A stretch of DNA of 9,946 nucleotides from contig JAFGCA010000120.1 in NCBI GenBank assembly GCA_016932895.1, positions 1 through 9,946 of the forward strand. The letters run 5' to 3'. A program made the position numbers and the translations under genes. The notes beneath the pieces are model-generated. The model did no database searches and was not told where the DNA came from. It saw only the letters and a program-made list of their open reading frames with translations. Shown here piece by piece: positions 8,510-9,946 of the stretch. The stretch's first letter is position 1. Each line of letters begins with the position of its first letter. Origin of the DNA: Sedimentisphaerales bacterium. GTDB lineage: Bacteria; Planctomycetota; Phycisphaerae; Sedimentisphaerales; SG8-4.

Positions 8510-8548
8510 CGCAGCGAAGGGCAAGCCGGCACCATTGTGCGGGGCAGG

Positions 8549-8947
8549 TCATTTGACAAAGGTGTCGAAAACCCGGACGGTCTTCCAGTTATCCTGGTTT
8601 TCGGCGATGAAGGTGTGGTGGGCCTCGGCCTCCTGGTACAGGTCGTGATGCGCCCGGGTCTTGAAGACGACGTGCAGACCGACGTCCCAATCGCGGACGT
8701 TGACCTCGCGCGCGTGCGCTTCGACGATCTCGCCGGCGGCGAAGAACGTCACGCCCGGATGATCCTTGAGGTACTTGTAGCAGGCCTCCACGAGCCGGGC
8801 CCGGGCGGCGGGGGAGTTGTCATTGAGCGTGAAGTACACGTTGTGCGCCAGGTGCGGCTCCCGGGTCTGTGGGGACGTCAACGGATGGGAGCAGCCGCCG
8901 GCGGCCAAACCAGCGACCGACAGGGCAAGCAGTACAACATTTCTCAT
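8549..8947 (-). CDS. Dabb (stress-responsive alpha/beta barrel) domain lipoprotein
   Basis: The product has 132 residues. Residues 1-18 are a hydrophobic leader ending in LAAGGC, with Cys19 the likely lipid anchor, although Ala at -3 is not the commonest choice. After a short linker, residues 33-132 match the Dabb domain (PF07876) of dimeric ferredoxin-like proteins: HLAHNVYFTLNDNSPAARARL at the start, then ACYKYLKDHPGV, the core DWDVGLHVVFKTRAHHDLYQ, EAEAHHTFIAEN and a final strand VRVFDTFV. The domain forms an alpha/beta-barrel dimer, but its role in exported proteins is not known to me. The ATG at 8947 has GGGAGG 7 bases upstream; the longer open frame to 9175 has no such support and would bury the signal. 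It has its own promoter and converges with the repeat-protein gene. Confidence 0.9.
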   Translation of the reverse strand: MRNVVLLALSVAGLAAGGCSHPLTSPQTREPHLAHNVYFTLNDNSPAARARLVEACYKYLKDHPGVTFFAAGEIVEAHAREVNVRDWDVGLHVVFKTRAHHDLYQEAEAHHTFIAENQDNWKTVRVFDTFVK

Positions 8948-8973
8948 GGCACAACCTCCCGAAGTTTTTCCCC

Positions 8974-9001
8974 ATGATAGGCAGGTGCGCCGCTGCGTCA
9001 A
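8974..9001 (-). promoter_or_regulatory. Promoter of the Dabb lipoprotein gene
   Basis: Minus strand: TTGACG (8996-9001), a 16-base spacer, then TATCAT (8974-8979), with the expected start about 20 bases before the ATG. Both boxes match sigma-70 consensus at five of six positions. Confidence 0.6.
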
Positions 9002-9154
9002 GGGCTTGTCCGCCGGGTAGATCGAGATCCCCGCCCCTGCTGTACGAGAGCACCGATGCCGGTGCCCGACGCGTGGGTCTCGGTCGCCTCTTTCTTTGTA
9101 CTCATTGAAGAAGGGGCAGCGTAAAGGATGGTTTGCACATTCTTCTGTAGCGGT

Positions 9155-9181
9155 CACAGAGCACACAGAGTTCACCGAGAA
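9155..9181. repeat. Three tandem 9-base repeats, CACAGAG type
   Basis: CACAGAGCA, CACAGAGTT and CACCGAGAA stand head to tail with no gap. Short runs of CACAGAG-like units in spacers recur, as I recall, in many environmental bacterial genomes; the function is not known to me. Too short for a CRISPR array. Confidence 0.55.
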
Positions 9182-9233
9182 ATCCGTGTAAACGAATCAT
9201 GGTAGAATGGAACCTCTTCGCGATGGGCATACA

Positions 9234-9263
9234 ATGGCAAGCAGTAGTGAAAATGGGTATAAT
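9234..9263 (+). promoter_or_regulatory. Likely promoter of the PhoD-like gene
   Basis: A perfect TATAAT (9258-9263) is preceded by ATGGCA (9234-9239) with an 18-base spacer, or TGGCAA with 17. The start would be near 9270, about 48 bases before the ATG. Two further -10-like boxes, TAGAAT (9203) and TACAAT (9230), lie upstream. Confidence 0.5.
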
Positions 9264-9317
9264 GGCGAGATGCGGCGTAACCGAGTTTGTGACGTTTCAG
9301 GAAACAGGAACCTTGTC

Positions 9318-9946
9318 ATGATCAACCGACGCAGTTTTCTTCTTTCCATGGCGGCGGCAGGCGTCGCTTGGACGCGTAAATCGGCGTTTGCCGGCGCGGA
9401 CCTCGATACGACCCCTGAGATCGTGGTGACGTTGCGTGACGCCCACAAGGGCACACCCGCCATCGATATGAACCTCCTCAACAGCTACGGCCGGCAGCCC
9501 GAATCGACCCAGGCATTCTTTGCCGAGGCGCGGGCCCTGTTCGAGGCGGACCGGCAGGCCCGTTTCGCCGGCAACCGCGCGCTGCAGGCCGCGGCGGATC
9601 GGCATGGCGTGACGCATCTGGGAGGCCCCATGCTCGGCAACGTCGGCCACGATCGCGCTGCGGTCTGGCTGCGCACCGTGAGACCGTCGCGGATTCAGGT
9701 CGAAGTGAAGGGGCCCGAAGGCGCCAAACGTTTCGGCCCGGTGTCCAGCTCTGCGGATACGGACCTGACGGCCGTAGTTTCACTGACGCCCTTGCGGCCG
9801 GCGACGCGATACGACTATCAGGTCTTCATCGATGACAAGCGCCTGGCACTGAAACAGAAGACCACGTTTACCACGTTCCCCCGCCCCGAGCGAGAAGGCA
9901 CGTTCCAACTGGCGTTCGGCGGCGACTTTCACAAGGCGGGCGTCCA
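9318..9946 (+). CDS. PhoD-type alkaline phosphatase / metallophosphoesterase (N-terminal part, cut by window edge)
   Basis: 209 complete residues are present and the gene runs off the right edge. The N-terminus NRRSFLLSMAAAGVAW with AFA at 23-25 is a good twin-arginine signal, so the enzyme is probably exported folded with its metal ions, as for PhoD phosphodiesterases/phosphatases. Residues 26-100 form an extra segment with a long charged helix (AFFAEARALFEADRQARFAG). From HLGGPMLGNVGHDRAAVWLR (100-119) to about 185 it matches the fibronectin-like PhoD N-terminal domain, including LTPLRPATRYDYQVFIDDK. The metallophosphatase domain begins with FQLAFGGDFHKAGV, where D203 is the first expected metal ligand; all later ligands are outside the window. 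AGGAA lies 7 bases before the ATG. The role would be release of phosphate from organic esters. It could instead be another PhoD-family phosphohydrolase. Confidence 0.85.
   Translation, partial: MINRRSFLLSMAAAGVAWTRKSAFAGADLDTTPEIVVTLRDAHKGTPAIDMNLLNSYGRQPESTQAFFAEARALFEADRQARFAGNRALQAAADRHGVTHLGGPMLGNVGHDRAAVWLRTVRPSRIQVEVKGPEGAKRFGPVSSSADTDLTAVVSLTPLRPATRYDYQVFIDDKRLALKQKTTFTTFPRPEREGTFQLAFGGDFHKAGV

Larger units (their letters stand above)
8948..9317. other. Divergent intergenic region between the Dabb lipoprotein and PhoD-like genes
   Basis: This 370-base region holds the Dabb promoter at its left end, three 9-base direct repeats, and three -10-like boxes before the PhoD-like gene. Between 9002 and 9154 I see nothing I can support. 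Confidence 0.6.

Noticed and set aside
9155..9181. CRISPR array
   Set aside because: The units are 9 bases, contiguous and without spacers, and no cas genes are nearby.

Overview
The window looks like a GC-rich, Gram-negative-type chromosome, most likely Planctomycetota (Phycisphaerae-like) or a similar environmental heterotroph. The reasons are an ECF sigma factor of the TIGR02999 type next to a PknB-type kinase with the long N-terminal extension common in that phylum, several lipoproteins and secreted enzymes, and long gene-poor spacers. The assignment is an inference from gene style. No taxonomic marker gene is present.

Layout. (1) Bases 1-1296, minus strand: an ECF sigma factor followed by the first 185 residues of a Ser/Thr protein kinase that runs off the left edge. 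This is a typical regulatory pair. (2) 1300-2048: no intact gene, but a Cys-rich open frame without a start codon, two hairpins and an AT-rich stretch. (3) 2049-2960, plus: a 52-residue Lys-rich protein with a TTG start and a strong ribosome binding site, then a lipoprotein with a 30-residue internal duplication. (4) 3152-7589, plus: a two-gene operon of secreted glycoside hydrolases, GH172 (DUF2961) then GH95 (alpha-L-fucosidase family), closed by a good intrinsic terminator. (5) 7676-8509, plus: a fully consensus sigma-70 promoter, a leader of about 230 bases, and a secreted protein with three copies of an L(L/M)N(R/G)ES repeat. (6) 8549-9001, minus: a Dabb-domain lipoprotein with its own promoter, convergent with the previous gene. 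(7) 9155-9946, plus: short direct repeats, a region with three -10-like boxes, and the start of a Tat-exported PhoD-type phosphatase cut by the right edge.

How the genes may work together. The GH172 and GH95 genes are 40 bases apart, both carry signal peptides, and all the catalytic residues I can name are in place, so they probably trim one glycan in the periplasm or outside the cell. L-fucose and D-arabinose share stereochemistry and are often handled by the same isomerase pathway, so a fucose and/or D-arabinofuranose glycan is a reasonable guess. The most unusual items are the triplicated-repeat secreted protein with its strong promoter and long leader, the duplicated lipoprotein, and the Cys-rich relic upstream of the sigma factor. 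I do not see a defence system, CRISPR array, RNA gene or insertion sequence.
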